Positions 44,500-55,659 of a DNA stretch of 64,000 nucleotides are shown here, piece after piece. Positions within the stretch are counted from its first letter, which is position 1, and each line of letters begins with the position of its first letter. Position numbers and translations under genes: made by a program. The notes beneath the pieces are model-generated. The model saw only the letters and a list, made by a program, of their open reading frames with translations. It ran no database searches and was not told the DNA's origin. The DNA lies in the NCBI GenBank assembly GCA_949152475.1, contig OX424569.1, positions 20,993,170-21,057,169 on the forward strand, given 5' to 3'. The DNA is from Terebella lapidaria. Taxonomy: Eukaryota > Annelida > Polychaeta > Terebellida > Terebellidae.

Positions 44500-45480
44500 G
44501 CCGTACGCAAGGGCATGCCAATAGGTTATTAGATCATAAGATCGGTAACCTAAAATCCGTCCACGGACTAGAAAGGTTACTGGACGATTGTACAGTGTTA
44601 AAACGATCATTCTACCCCTTCTCCACAAATCAATACACAAAACCCCATAATATGAGAAAAAAGCTCTACAATAGAAAAAATTAGCCCAAAGGGCTAAGAA
44701 AGGTATCAGAGAAATGTACTGTGTTAGACATATAACTTTTCTCAGTAAAATTGCAGCTTTGACATATCAATTCCAATAAAGGTCAAAGCACCAAAAGAGA
44801 TTAAGCTAAAAATACTAACCTAAAGTATCATCTACAAGCTTTCTGTCTGCATCAATCCATTGCTTTATTCATATCGAATGTCACTTCGAAAATAACGACT
44901 CAAGGTCATCCTAGGTCAAGATCGAGGTCACCAAAAGATGCTCCATATAAGAATCCAATATGCCAAACCTGAGGTCTATGTTCAAGCTTTAAGGCCCCAG
45001 AGGCCAGTTCGTGCATATCACGGCCAATGTATCGGACCTCATGAGGAATTTAAGGCGTTTCATTATTAAGGCGTAAACGAATTTAACACCCATTGCGGCA
45101 GTTCCCACTGTGGAAAATGGGTCCAAAATTTATTTGAAAAGGTGATCCTTTTGGCATAGAAATGGCCCAAAATGGATAGAAAGGCACTTTGGGACAAACA
45201 ACTTTTTATTACCGACCCGTCAAAAATCAAAATGGCCGCCACGCGCAGACCGGCGCTTTAAGGGCACATGAACGGAATCTTTTGAAATGAAAATCTCAAA
45301 AATTATCAGGCATTTTTTTCTAGAAAATGGCCGTCAAAATCCAAAATTGAGAATTTTTTGTCCAAAATAGCCCTATTTTGAAAAAAAAAAACCCCCGCAA
45401 AAACAAAAAAAAAACTAAAAATTAGCCCAATGGGCTAGAAAGGTTACCGGAGAAATATACAGAGTTAAGCCGAGAAAGTT
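44500..45480. repeat. Degenerate copy of AGGTCA-type element
   Basis: It carries GGCATGCCAATAGGTTATTAGATC (terminal motif), TTAGCCCAAAGGGCTAAGAAAGG, CCTAGGTCAAGATCGAGGTCACC (also near 52545) and AAAATGGCCGCCACGCGCAGACCGGCG (also at 34405). It is followed by A-rich sequence. Confidence 0.65.
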
Positions 45481-45489
45481 GAAGGTCAA

Positions 45490-46735
45490 ATTCAAGGTGA
45501 CCACTGAAATCGCCATATCTCTAACCTTGAAAATGGGATCAAAGGTTAAATTCTAGATCACCAAACTATTCAGCATACATCATTTCCTATATGTTCACTA
45601 TGGACCCCTAAGCTGTAAATTTGATAATAAGCGAGATATAAGTCATTTTGTAATCTGATTTGAAAATAAAATGACTGACCTTGAAATTTAGGTCAAAGGT
45701 CAAATTCAATATCATTAAAATATTCAGAATATATCATTTCCTATATGTTCACAATTGATTCCTAAGCTGTAAAGTCGATAATAAGCAAGATATTAGCCAT
45801 TTTGTCCTGTTGACCTTGAAAATGAGGTCAAAGGTCAAATTCAAGGTCATGAGAATTTTCAGCATATATCATTTCCTATATGTTCACAATTGATTCCTAA
45901 GCTGTAGAGTCGATAATAAGCGAGATATAAGCCATTTTGTGCTCTGACCTTGAAACTGAGGTCAGAGGTCAAATTCAAGGTCACGAGAATATTCAGCATA
46001 TATCATTTCCTATATGTTCACAATTGATTCCTAAGCTGTAAAGTCGATAATAAGCGAGATATTAGCCATTTTGTCATGTGACCTTGAAAATGAGGTCAAA
46101 AGTCAAATTCAAGGTTATGAGAATTTTCAGCATATATCATTTCCTATATGTTCACAATTGATTCCTAAGCTGTAAAGTAGCTAATAAGCAAGATATTGGC
46201 AATTTTGTCCTGTGACCTTGAAAATGAGGTCAAAGGTCAAATTCAAGGTCACGAGAATATTCAGCATATATCATTTCCTATATGTTCACAATTGATTCCT
46301 AAGCTGTAAAGTCGATAATAAGCGAGATATTAGCAATTTTGTCCTGTGACCTTGGAAATGAGGTCAAAGGTCAAATTCAAGGTCACGAAAATATTCAGCA
46401 TATATCCTTTCCTATATGTTCACAATTGATTCCTAAACTGTAAAGTCGATAATAAGCGAGATATTAGCCATTTTGTTATGTGACCTTGAAAATGAGGTCA
46501 AAGGTCAAATTCAAGGTCACGAGAATATTCAGCATATATCATTTCCTATATGTTCATAACTGATTCCTAAGCTGTAAAGTCGATAACAAGCGAGATATTA
46601 GCCATTTTGTCCTATGACCTTGAAATTGAGGTCAGAGGTCAAATTCAAGGTCACAAGAATATTCAGCGTATATCATTTCCTATATGTCCACAATTGATTC
46701 CTAGTCTCTAATCTCAATATTAAGTGAGATATTAG
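45490..46735. repeat. Satellite array, 134-bp unit, about 9 copies
   Basis: The mark CCTAAGCTGTAAAGTCGATA recurs at 45761, 45896, 46030, 46164, 46298, 46432, 46566 and (diverged) 46700, a strict 134-bp period. Each unit holds TGACCTTGAAAATGAGGTCA, itself a partial palindrome, then AAGGTCAAATTCAAGGTCA and ATTCAGCATATATCATTTCC. Units are over 90 percent alike by eye. No ORF is conserved. Confidence 0.95.
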
Positions 46736-47800
46736 GCATAATGTGTCCCATTATAAAGCATAGGAGAATTTAACATGGGAAAGTCCCATTTGGGCCGAGT
46801 TTGGGCCAAAATGGTCCACTTCGAGCGATTCAAGCGCAACGAAATTTATAGACATCATAGGAGTACATATCAGGAGTGTTATGTATCAAAAAGGAAAAAA
46901 GTTACTGAACAGATTTTGAGAAAATGGCCACCAAAGTCCAAAATCAGGCATTTTTCGTCGAAAACGGCCGCCATTTTGAAAAAAATGCGAAAATCAAAAA
47001 ACTAAAAAATACCTCCTTCTTGAATTATTTTTAAGAATTTTTGTGCAAAATTTCAGAAGAATTCGCCCGTAAACAAAAAAGATAAAAATGTGGACGACGA
47101 CGACGGACGACGGACGACGGACGCAACGCCATGCCAATAGGTTATCGGACCATAGGTCCGGTAACCTAAAAAATACCCCCCGTCTTTTTTGTGTGGAAAA
47201 TGTCAGGAAGACACAACCGTAAAGTTTAAAAATAAAATGTGGCGTCCCAAATTTTTAGGTTAAAGTGCTTTTCCCATGTTGAATTTCCTATCTCGCGAAA
47301 GCCCCAAATTAAGACCCTAAACACACTTTTGCTCATAAAAAGTGGGTTTAGAAGCTATTTTCAGCTTTTTTAAGCCTCTAAAACCCGGAAGTTTGTCCGG
47401 ACGGACGGACGGACGACGACGGACGCAACGACACGATAGTAAGCTATCGGACCATATGTCCGGTAATATAAAAAATTAAATGACCGTCACATGCAGATGA
47501 ACGATTCAAATGCATCAAAATTTACACAATGTCTCAAAGATACATCTGAAGATACAATGCATCAGTTTTTTGTGTGAAAATAAATGCGAAAGCAGGTTTT
47601 ATGGGCTTTTTTCCAGAAATACCGGTAATAAAAATGAAAAATAAAATTATCTAGATATTCAAATATATATATTTTGAAAGATTGAATAGAAATCTCTACT
47701 TGTCAATAAAAAAAATGTTGACGAATCGCCAACGACGGATGACAGTTGAAAACTCACGACAGTAGCTTATCGGCGCATATGGGCCGGTGGGTTTATAATT
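46736..47800. repeat. 3' end of AGGTCA-type element, terminal motifs repeated
   Basis: Three successive terminal blocks, each a GGACGACGACGGACG-type run followed by a hairpin of the form GGTTATCGGACCATAGGTCCGGTAACC, lie at 47090-47170, 47397-47468 and 47715-47795 (the last diverged). The first ends the satellite-bearing element. Confidence 0.7.
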
Positions 47801-48180
47801 GTGGATTTTACATGTCAATGTTACGTGTTAATTGATGTATTTCCTCAAGGAAATATCATGCAAGGTCTAATATCTTGGATAGCTAATTGAATCACATAAT
47901 TATGTAATGAAAATAATACAACATTGAGATGTTGCATGAAGGGAACCACACGTCAATTATACTATGAACATGGAAAATGCATACATTAAATGTCTACTAG
48001 TATCACCTGTTAGAGTTATATAAAGAACAAACTCCTCGTTATGCATTCGTAGGTACATTCGTTAATCTCTAATTATGTACGCGCATGTGTAAAACCGCTT
48101 TCAGTCACCGTAACCTGTTTGTACAGTTCCGCGAAAGTAGCGCGAACGCATGCCATTAAACAACATAGTAATTACAAACG
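47801..48180. other. Region just 3' of the host gene
   Basis: No ORF or repeat recognised. Since the host gene's stop codon is at 48181-48183 on the minus strand, this stretch probably includes its 3' UTR; I could not identify a clear poly(A) signal. Confidence 0.35.
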
Positions 48181-49128
48181 TCAAAAGGCGGAACCTTCTT
48201 TGAAGCGCATGACGAACTTCCCACCTGACGTTGCCGTGGAAGAAGACATCGTCACTTTTGAACCATCTATGAAGATGTCTTGCAGTCGAGTTTTACTACC
48301 AGACGTCGATGCTCCTTCCTTTGCCTGGGAGGTATCTTTTAATCTCATTGAAGACACTGGCGTTTTAATAATCTGCCGTAAGGAAGACACCGAGCCTGAT
48401 TTGAGTTGACGTGAACACTCTTCTTTTGTGGATGATTCTTGAATCGTGATGTCAGTGGTGTGACCTGAGACGTTTAAAGATCTGGTGCTAGTGCTGTGGT
48501 TGTAGCCACTGGGCTGTGGTTCTCCAAGTGTCATTTTATCCAGCTCTTCTAGTGCTTCAGCCTTGCTTGAAGCAATAATGGAGCTGAGTGACGTGTCGTT
48601 CTTCGAGTCATTCCTTCTTTCGGTGTACGATTCGCTTTGATCGTTATACACTTGTTGTTCAGTCGTGATCGTTTCACTCACTGCCTCAGAATCGCTGGTT
48701 ACTTTATGCTCTTTCGCTATTGAAGTCGGTGACTCTTCACGTTGATTGGTGAGGTCAAAAACTTCAGAATCAACCTGGCTTGTCTCATCAGTCCTACGCT
48801 TCTCCAAGTCGTAAACAGCGTGGATTCCAGAAATTCCGCTTTGGCTCGAAGAGTCTGAAGAAGTGGATGACCTCATCGGGATGTCCCTCAGATTATTGTT
48901 ATCTGGTTCTTTGTAATTTGGAGATTTATCAAGTAAGTTCTCCAGATTTGCTGTGGCCACTGGAGATTCTGAGAAATTGTGGAGCGTGTACTCGTATCTG
49001 CTCGTCGATGGGTAGGTCTGGTCACTTTGCATGGAGATGAACCGACTTCTGTTGCGGTAGCGTGGTTCAGAACTGATCTGGTACATGTGGCGCCGAGGGT
49101 TAGAAAAGTTAGTGGATCCACCATGATC
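48181..49128 (-). CDS. Host gene exon H, terminal coding exon
   Basis: Acceptor AATCCCTACAG, phase 0, 948 nt to the TGA at 48183-48181. The frame is open from the acceptor (Asp-His-Gly-Gly-Ser) onward. Ser/Thr/Glu-rich with a mildly hydrophobic C-terminus (Gly-Lys-Phe-Val-Met-Arg-Phe-Lys-Glu-Gly). Confidence 0.85.
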   Translation of the reverse strand, partial: DHGGSTNFSNPRRHMYQISSEPRYRNRSRFISMQSDQTYPSTSRYEYTLHNFSESPVATANLENLLDKSPNYKEPDNNNLRDIPMRSSTSSDSSSQSGISGIHAVYDLEKRRTDETSQVDSEVFDLTNQREESPTSIAKEHKVTSDSEAVSETITTEQQVYNDQSESYTERRNDSKNDTSLSSIIASSKAEALEELDKMTLGEPQPSGYNHSTSTRSLNVSGHTTDITIQESSTKEECSRQLKSGSVSSLRQIIKTPVSSMRLKDTSQAKEGASTSGSKTRLQDIFIDGSKVTMSSSTATSGGKFVMRFKEGSAF

Positions 49129-52100
49129 CTGTAGGGATTAAAATCAGTTTGTGTAGCTGCTAAAATTGAACGCTAGGTTTTGGTATATACCTATAGTACA
49201 ATGTTATGTACTTTGATTAGAAAATTGATAGGTTTGCAGTATCAATACCAATAAAACTCAGTATTTACAGTGATTAGTTGCATGACTATTTGATATATAT
49301 TTTGGCATGCTTGCACATTTATATTTCTCATTCTAAGACAATCACTATGTTTGTTAGCCCTATCCGTTCCATACTTTTGTTAATTCTAGATCAATATTGT
49401 GAGGCGTTAGTGGTTCTGGTGAACAAGAGTGGATTAAAAAGAAGATTAATGTATTTAATCAATACAATCAGTTATACATGAAATCAATGATAATACCCCG
49501 GTTCCTCGGGGAACTATCCCTTACTGGCTGAACGATTATGGGTCTCCTCATCATATCTCTGCTTTGGTGAGATGATGAGCGGAATCCAAAGTCCTGATCC
49601 ACGCTGTAGATGGGGACGGCGGACCTTGAAGTAGGACTCAACTTGTTGGAAGTAAGCATTGCGCTGTACTTGTTGAATCCACTCATCCCCGCGAATCTGG
49701 AATTTTCACGTTCAGTGTCGCTGAATTGGCTCTTTTTGGTGGTTTGTTTATTGCGTTCCCCTCGAGATGAACGAGGCAGGGACGAATGGGCATTTCTGTC
49801 TGAAGTGTAGTTGTCAAACAAATCAATTCCTTCAATCAATGGACCCCTCATGGCCATATCGGACAGATCCGAGAGGAGTGATTCACTTCCATAGTCCGCA
49901 TCATCGTCGCTGTATCTTCTCCTACTGGGAGATTGGGTTTGTTTTGGACGGCGTTGGCGCTGATCTCCACGTCTTCTCTCGGGACTGTACTGCTGTTCTA
50001 TATTTATATGATGTCCAAGCGCATAGTCGTCTCCTCTGTCAATATATTCCCAGCTGTCTCGGCTGTCACGTGGTGATCTTCTGGCTCTTCCAGGAGATGT
50101 GCCAACTCTATAGTTGTATTCTCTCCTAGGGGGAACTTCTATGTAATCGTTTGTCCCCCCATCATAGTCGTCATGAAATCTACGCTCGCGTCTTCTCTGT
50201 CTCAGCTCATCATCGCAATTTCGGTTCCTCTTCAGCTCTGTTGCCTTCTGAGGCCATTCTTCACTATGTGCCCGTCTACGTCTGGGAGGGCTGCCATCTG
50301 GATTTCTTCTTCCGTCTGGGAGTCTACTCCTGTCAGGTCGAGGTGGCGAGCGTCCTACACGCCTATGGCGTGATGTGTAGACAGGTTCATTCTCCCGTCT
50401 GAATGGAGACAGATGTCTCGGTGACCTGAGTGGGTAGTCTTCTCGGTAGCCGCTATCAGCACGAGGATTTCTTGGTTGCACTTTGCTCGATCGTCGCCTA
50501 CTTGGTTGGTCATATCTTACATCTTCATCTGAGTCATAAATAGGGAGACCCAGCTGGCTTGAATAGTTGTCATCGGTGTACCGATTTTGGCGGTTTTGTG
50601 CACTTCGGGAGTCGTATGGTACGTGAAGACGGCCATAGTGGTGATATTGAATGTCTGAATCCTCTGGATTGCTGCGGCTGTATCGATCCAGGTTCTGGTA
50701 ATTGTCTGGATGGCTATGTTGTGTTCTGTTCACTGCACGTCTCGGTGCTGCCTTGTCGATATAATCCACTCCATATTGATCTGGAAAGTATTCAGGTTGT
50801 CTGGGTCGAGTTCTCTCTTTATGGCGCTCTTGGCCACTGTCGTACCTTGTTTGATCTGGGGAGAGGATATGATCAACATACCGGCGCGGAGCTCCGCTAT
50901 GTGTGGGTTGATCTACGTGCTTGTCCACGTGTTCGTCTGGGGCGTAGCCATTCAGATACTGGTCATGTCGTCTTGGGATACTTGCATAATTATCCGATCT
51001 GTCCACATGCCTGACGAGCTCATCTCGTCTGTCATTACGGTCGCGGCTGCGTCCTGGATTTTCAATTCTCCCCTGTATGTATGTTTCATCTTGATGCCGT
51101 TCTCGTGGGTATGGACCATCGTTTTGACGCTTTGGTTGGATGTGTTGTCTACGTTGTTGCTCTTGTTCGAAGTGCTCACCAGCTTCTCGACAAGAACCAT
51201 CTGAGTGGCTTGAAAGCTGGCTACTGTGCAATGGATGAGCACTACCATGTTCAATTCTGGAAAGAAAACATAGACTATATTTATCTTTCCTAATTTTGAT
51301 CATGAATACTAGTAATCTAAGAAAATTCCACAGTCGAACACCGACACAAACAACTGCAAAGTTTACAGGTCACCATGTTTACATTTAACCCACGAGGTGT
51401 CTTGGCAATTTGTATCTGTACTCTACATGGTGTCTAGGCAATGTTTATCTGTCCTCTACAGGGAGTCTACAGTCATCAAGGTGGCTAAAAATGTCATCCA
51501 GAGGGGGTCTACACACTGATTGCATCGCATCTAGAGGTTCTGCGTGTATATAGGGCAATGCTTACCAGTTGTTTGCAGGATGTTTATCTATGATCTTCAG
51601 AACGTCTAGGCTACTTTCACCTGCCATCGACAAGGTGTCTAGGTAATGTTGCTGTATATGTTATTTATAGAGTGTCTATGTAGTATTTACATGTCATGTA
51701 CAAGATGTCTATGCAGTATTTACCTGTCATCTACAGGGTATCTATGCGGTCATCTAAAGGGATTCTACGGAGTGTTTACCTGTCATCTATAGGATGTCTA
51801 TGCAATACTTGCCTGTCATCTACAGGGTGTATTCTTCTGTCCTGTTGACCTTTTGAGCGATCATGTTCTCTGGTACGAGCCTTCTGCAATTGATCAGCCT
51901 TGGCATGCATTATCTCCACAATGTCTGGCGTAGTGGAGCCCGACTGGGAATGACTAGTATTATCTTGCTGATCGCTGTGATATAGAACTCTGGAATGCGA
52001 GACATGACACAACATGTAGTTTCGGTCTGCTCACACAGTTAACACTATTTAAAATTACCCACTACAGGTTCATCAAGTGTTTTTACCTGTACCTTTCATG

Positions 52101-55100
52101 CAGTAGATCTCGCCTATCTTGTCCTGGGAGGCTTGAGTCTGGTCGTGTATTGTTCCTCTGCAGTTCATCTGCTTTTGCGTTCATTATACTGACGATGTCC
52201 GGAGTGGTAGAGCCGGAAGTCCCCGAATGAACGACCCTGGTGTCGTATGGGCCTGGGTTATGCTGAACTTGTGGGGCAATGTTGGGATGGAATCTGAAAC
52301 CATAAAGAATTGTTCCACGGTTACACTAGTAGCGCTTGTTAATTATCATTTCAATGCTACTTGCATATTACAAAAATTACTGCTTTGGCCTATCAAATTC
52401 ACTGAAGATCAAAATCAAAGTCACCAAAAGAACCAGCTCATGTGACTGCCTATATGCAGCTTTAACTATCAGCATTTTGTCTGTAGCATCCAATTTACAT
52501 CCTTCACGTCAAACGCTACCTAGACAATTATTATTCAAGATCACCTTAGGTCAAGTTCAAGGTCACTAAAAGATATGCCATACATGTCTTGTATGTTTGT
52601 AATACAACCTAAGCTCTTTCTACAGCTCCTTGAAAAAAAAACAATATCCCTCTTGAAATATTTTCTGGTAATTTTGTGCCAAATTTCAGAAAAATTCGTC
52701 CGTAAAACTTAATTACCTGTCATCGACAGGTTCCTGTCTTTGTTTGTCAGGGTGGCTGCTGTGTATTGGTTCGGCGTGTTCATCTTGCATTCTGAAACAA
52801 GGATTTCAAATATTCATATTTGCTTCTTGTTTGGAAGATATTTTTAAAGCACATATAAGCATGTTTGTGTAAGTATTCATTCACCTATCATTCACGGGTT
52901 TTGTTATCTGTTTCTGTGGGCGACTTGAGTGTTTTGTCTTTTTTTCTTGTCTCGTTGTTTTTGCCCTTTCTTTGTCTGTTCCTTGGATCACAATGTGTAG
53001 GGTGTGGTCTTCAATGCTAGACACTGATGGTGCACCTTGACTTAGTACCTGATGTCCATTCGTCTGGCCCATAACCATTCCTGTAATCGGAAGGGTGGAA
53101 TCAACTGGAACAAATTCGGTGTGGAGTGGAGCTATGTTAATTCCTTGCTGATGTCCTATTGGGATTGATATGACGCTACCTTCCCTCGAGATACTGCTAA
53201 CGCTATTAGCGTTTCTCATTGGGAATACGGCTGTGCTGTTTTCCCCACTCTGCCCCAATGTGCTTGTTTCTGGAGGGCTCTCTCGCAAGCAGATAATGGT
53301 CGCTGTTCTCTGGGAATCAAGCGAGGCTGTGTCATCAATTTGTTGGTGAGTGACGGAGCTCTTCATTTCCGTTCTAGTGCTGTAGGAAGTAGTTTCCATC
53401 GTAATTTCCCGAGCTGGTTCAAAATTTGAAAAGTGTGGACCAGCTTCTTTCAGTGCCTTTGGACTCAGATCCTCAAGAGTTTTCATTTTGTGTAGTGGTT
53501 CTTGTCTTGATGTTGTGGACTCATCATCAATGGTTGATCTACCAAACTCCTTCTCTTCTCCGTCTTGTGTGATGACTACGGTGCCATATTGTGGTGATCC
53601 ACCTGAATCCTCGTGGGGACTGGAAGTGTGATTGTTAGCTGGAGACGAGATAGACGGTGAAGAACTACTGCCACTACTTTTACGTGAAGGAGGTTGATAG
53701 AGGTCTACGAACGAGGAATTTGGTTGTTCCCTTGACAGGGAATCATCATTAATTAGCGGTGCATCATGCGACCTGTTGGAAGAAGGCGAAGACGAAGACG
53801 ACGAGGATAATCTTCGGTCGATAGCTTGTGCTGTGTCGTAGCGGATAACTGAGACATCTTTGTTCCCATTGTCGTCGAAAACCTCATCGTCGCTCTCAGA
53901 GGCTCGTGTCCTTGACGTTCTCTCAAGTGTGGATAACTCCATTCTATCTATCGTTTTGTTCATCGTGTCTTCTGCGCCATCCTGGAGTATCCGAGCATTC
54001 TCTAACTCGTCGTCGGGATCGAAAAACAATGTAAATTCGCGTGGCCCGTCATTTTTAGCTCCAGGGGTGATACTCGCTCCTTTATTTGCAATGCTGTTTT
54101 CTTGCTTTCGTCCAACTTTTTTACCAATGACATATTCCTGCTTCATGTTCCTGGCTGTGATCAGTGTGCTGTAAACATCTTCTTTCATTCTCTGTTTGAG
54201 TTGATCAGCACTCATTGTCAACACTGCGAAGATAATCGAAAACGCCCATATTTCTTTGAAAGCATAACTCGAAAGCATCAGTCAGATGTTGGGCCCACAA
54301 TGTTGCATCGAATTATTGGATTATGTGCAAGAATTTTTTTCACAGGAATTGGGGTAATTGAAAGTCCAATTCAATGTCACTATTGAAACCGCCACATATG
54401 ATTTCCCATTTTAAAAAATCCCCATTGAATCTATCTCGAAGTATATTTCCCAAAAAAATTCAATGGGGATTTTTTTTCTGGCTAGAAATGGATCAAAGCA
54501 ATAGTGTGGAAATGTCCAACGTTCGGTAACTTAAAAATTGGGATATCAAATGCAGACTCGTGTTTGTTCATGTGGCACTGTCGTAGATAACTTCAGAACT
54601 AATTATCGACGTCACGTCTTTCTATTTAACTGATACAATCAATCTCACAATAGACATGCAACATACCATCCGGCGGTCTGTATCCGTCATATTGAACATT
54701 ACTGAGTGCTCGCTTGTACAAGTCCTTCCTCGTGTTCCATGCAGCACCAGCTTGTGGAGAATTAGGTCCAACAAATGCACGCATCGTGTATTGAGAGTAG
54801 AATGGTAAGATCGTCACACTTTGGCTTATGCCGTCTGTAAAATTGTGAAATATACTCAATATTCAATGCTATAGTCAATACTTACTCTTTCACTTGGATT
54901 ATACTATAGTATTGCCAGACTATTGCTAAATATCAGTATTATGAATGCAAACATATGTCCGGTTGGGGTTTGCATGTACAGTCACTTGGTTTCAAATAGA
55001 AAAATGCTTAAATATCGAAGCCGTAAAAATTGTATAATGTGTAATTTACCTTTCTTGATCAAGTTGAATCTGAGAAACTTTTCCGTGTATGTTGCTATGA

Positions 55101-55223
55101 CGACCATTTTCCCTTGATATTTGATCTCCCGATTGTAGTTCTTCGGCCATTTTGTTTTCCTGTCAGACATGACACTGGCCGGGAGTTGATATTTTTTGGT
55201 CACCTCCTTCACTGTTTTTCTTC
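48181..55223 (-). CDS. Multi-exon host gene, large disordered protein, 5' end missing
   Basis: Eight exons join with matching phases: 55223-55050, 54834-54667, 54223-52885, 52791-52717, 52293-52087, 51989-51813, 51256-49525, 49128-48181. This gives ~1,605 residues to the TGA. Acceptors are pyrimidine-AG and donors GT, except a GC donor at 51813 with a GT alternative 33 nt on. The first two exons form a compact, hydrophobic-patterned region, followed by long Ser-, Asp/Glu- and Arg-rich disordered stretches. The start of the protein is not visible; exon 1 begins inside a codon. A CABIT-type fold for exons 1-2 is possible (Leu-Pro after a basic helix, then Gly-x-Met-Val-Val-Ile), but this is a weak resemblance and no function is assigned. 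It is the only well-supported host gene here. Confidence 0.82.
49525..51256 (-). CDS. Host gene exon G, Arg/Asp/Ser-rich
   Basis: Acceptor TTTTCTTTCCAG, donor CAGCCA|GTAAGG. 1,732 nt, phase 2 in and phase 0 out. It encodes ~577 residues very rich in Arg, Asp, Ser, Pro and Tyr, with many Arg-Arg-x-Ser and Arg-Ser-Pro-like motifs and short acidic patches (Tyr-Asp-Ser-Asp-Glu-Asp). No globular domain. Reading through the donor would add 19 codons before a stop at 49468. Confidence 0.85.
51360..51812. repeat. Intronic minisatellite of exon-end/donor units
   Basis: A ~33-bp unit (plus strand GTCTATGCAGTATTTACCTG then TCATCTACAGG) repeats with increasing decay away from exon F; clear units lie at ~51674, 51707, 51740-51790 and 51790-51825, with weaker ones back to ~51400. 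On the gene strand each carries GATGACAGGTAAATAC, a copy of the exon F end plus donor. Confidence 0.8.
51813..51989 (-). CDS. Host gene exon F, duplicated-motif exon 2
   Basis: Acceptor GCATTCCAG. Phase 2 in and out. It repeats the exon E motif (Val-Glu-Ile-Met-His-Ala-Lys-Ala-Asp-Gln-Leu-Gln). The donor at 51813 is GACAG|GCAAGT, a GC donor with otherwise perfect consensus. A GT donor GACAG|GTAAAC at 51780 extends the exon by 33 nt (11 residues) in frame. Confidence 0.8.
52087..52293 (-). CDS. Host gene exon E, duplicated-motif exon 1
   Basis: Acceptor TATGGTTTCAG, donor TACAG|GTAAAA. 207 nt, phase 2 in and out. It encodes the motif Ser-Gly-Ser-Thr-Thr-Pro-Asp-Ile-Val-x-Ile-Met-x-Ala-Lys-Ala-Asp-x-Leu-Gln, shared with exon F. 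Confidence 0.8.
52300..52710. repeat. Intronic AGGTCA-type repeat fragment
   Basis: It holds CACCTTAGGTCAAGTTCAAGGTCAC (relative near 44905) and AATTTCAGAAAAATTCGTCCGTAAA (relative near 47050). It is a fragment of the dispersed element family inside the intron between exons D and E. Confidence 0.6.
52717..52791 (-). CDS. Host gene exon D, 75 nt
   Basis: Acceptor TTGTTTCAG, donor GACAG|GTAATT, phase 2 in and out. It encodes Met-Gln-Asp-Glu-His-Ala-Glu-Pro-Ile-His-Ser-Ser-His and ends Pro-Val-Asp-Asp-Arg. The first half resembles the start of exon G, and the last five residues match the end of exon F. Confidence 0.75.
52885..54223 (-). CDS. Host gene exon C, Ser-rich disordered
   Basis: Acceptor TTATCTTCGCAG, donor GATAG|GTGAAT. 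1,339 nt, phase 1 in and phase 2 out. It starts with Val-Leu-Thr-Met-Ser-Ala-Asp and a basic helix-like stretch, then acidic (Phe-Phe-Asp-Pro-Asp-Asp-Glu) and poly-Ser tracts (one run of seven Ser about 160 residues in). No catalytic domain seen. The Met at 54278 upstream of the acceptor would give an alternative first exon. Confidence 0.82.
54667..54834 (-). CDS. Host gene exon B
   Basis: Acceptor CACAATTTTACAG and donor GGATG|GTATGT. 168 nt, phase 1 in and phase 1 out. It encodes an aromatic-rich segment (Pro-Phe-Tyr-Ser-Gln-Tyr...Trp-Asn-Thr-Arg-Lys-Asp-Leu-Tyr-Lys), which reads as the ordered end of the folded part. Confidence 0.8.
55050..55223 (-). CDS. Host gene exon A (first visible)
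   Basis: Acceptor TTTGCTGTTCTCAG before 55223 and donor AAAG|GTAAAT at 55050. 174 nt, entering with two bases of a split Gly codon and leaving with one base. It encodes a basic segment, a Tyr-Gln-Leu-Pro-Ala-Ser-Val turn and a beta-like Gly-Lys-Met-Val-Val-Ile-Ala patch. An in-frame Met at 55326 lies in what reads as intron, so it is a less likely start. Confidence 0.75.
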
Positions 55224-55659
55224 CTGAGAACAGCAAAGATTTGGACGTGAACTGACTCAGAGATGGGTACAAATGCAGAGATGGGTACACAGTTACGCAA
55301 ACTGCCAGTACACATGTACACGCCAAAGTTGGCCAATCCTTTTTTAGCCTTTGGACCTATGCCACTCAGATGGGCTAAAATTTGAAATTCATTTGATAAT
55401 TTTCAGACTTCTAAACATTCATCAATATGGCATAGTTCATCAAATATTCTCTTCGATGTGGGATAATGTGTACTTTCCCCTCAAAATACCAGCAAGATGG
55501 GCCATTTTCACTAAAATCAATATAGTGATAACTAGTGAATGGGTTTCTCTGAAATTGGTCTGAGCGGGTCTAAATTTAGTCATCATCATGTCAGAATAAC
55601 TAAGTGAATAAATTAAAATTAACATTTATCAAGCAATCCTTTATCGAACGTAGTATTAA
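55224..55659. other. Upstream intron sequence, no exon seen
   Basis: AT-rich. No additional minus-strand exon with credible splice sites in phase with exon A was found here. Confidence 0.4.

Noticed and set aside
49610..51204. Plus-strand ORFs opposite exon G
   Set aside because: Shadow frames of the Arg/Asp/Ser-rich coding exon; no splice or domain support.
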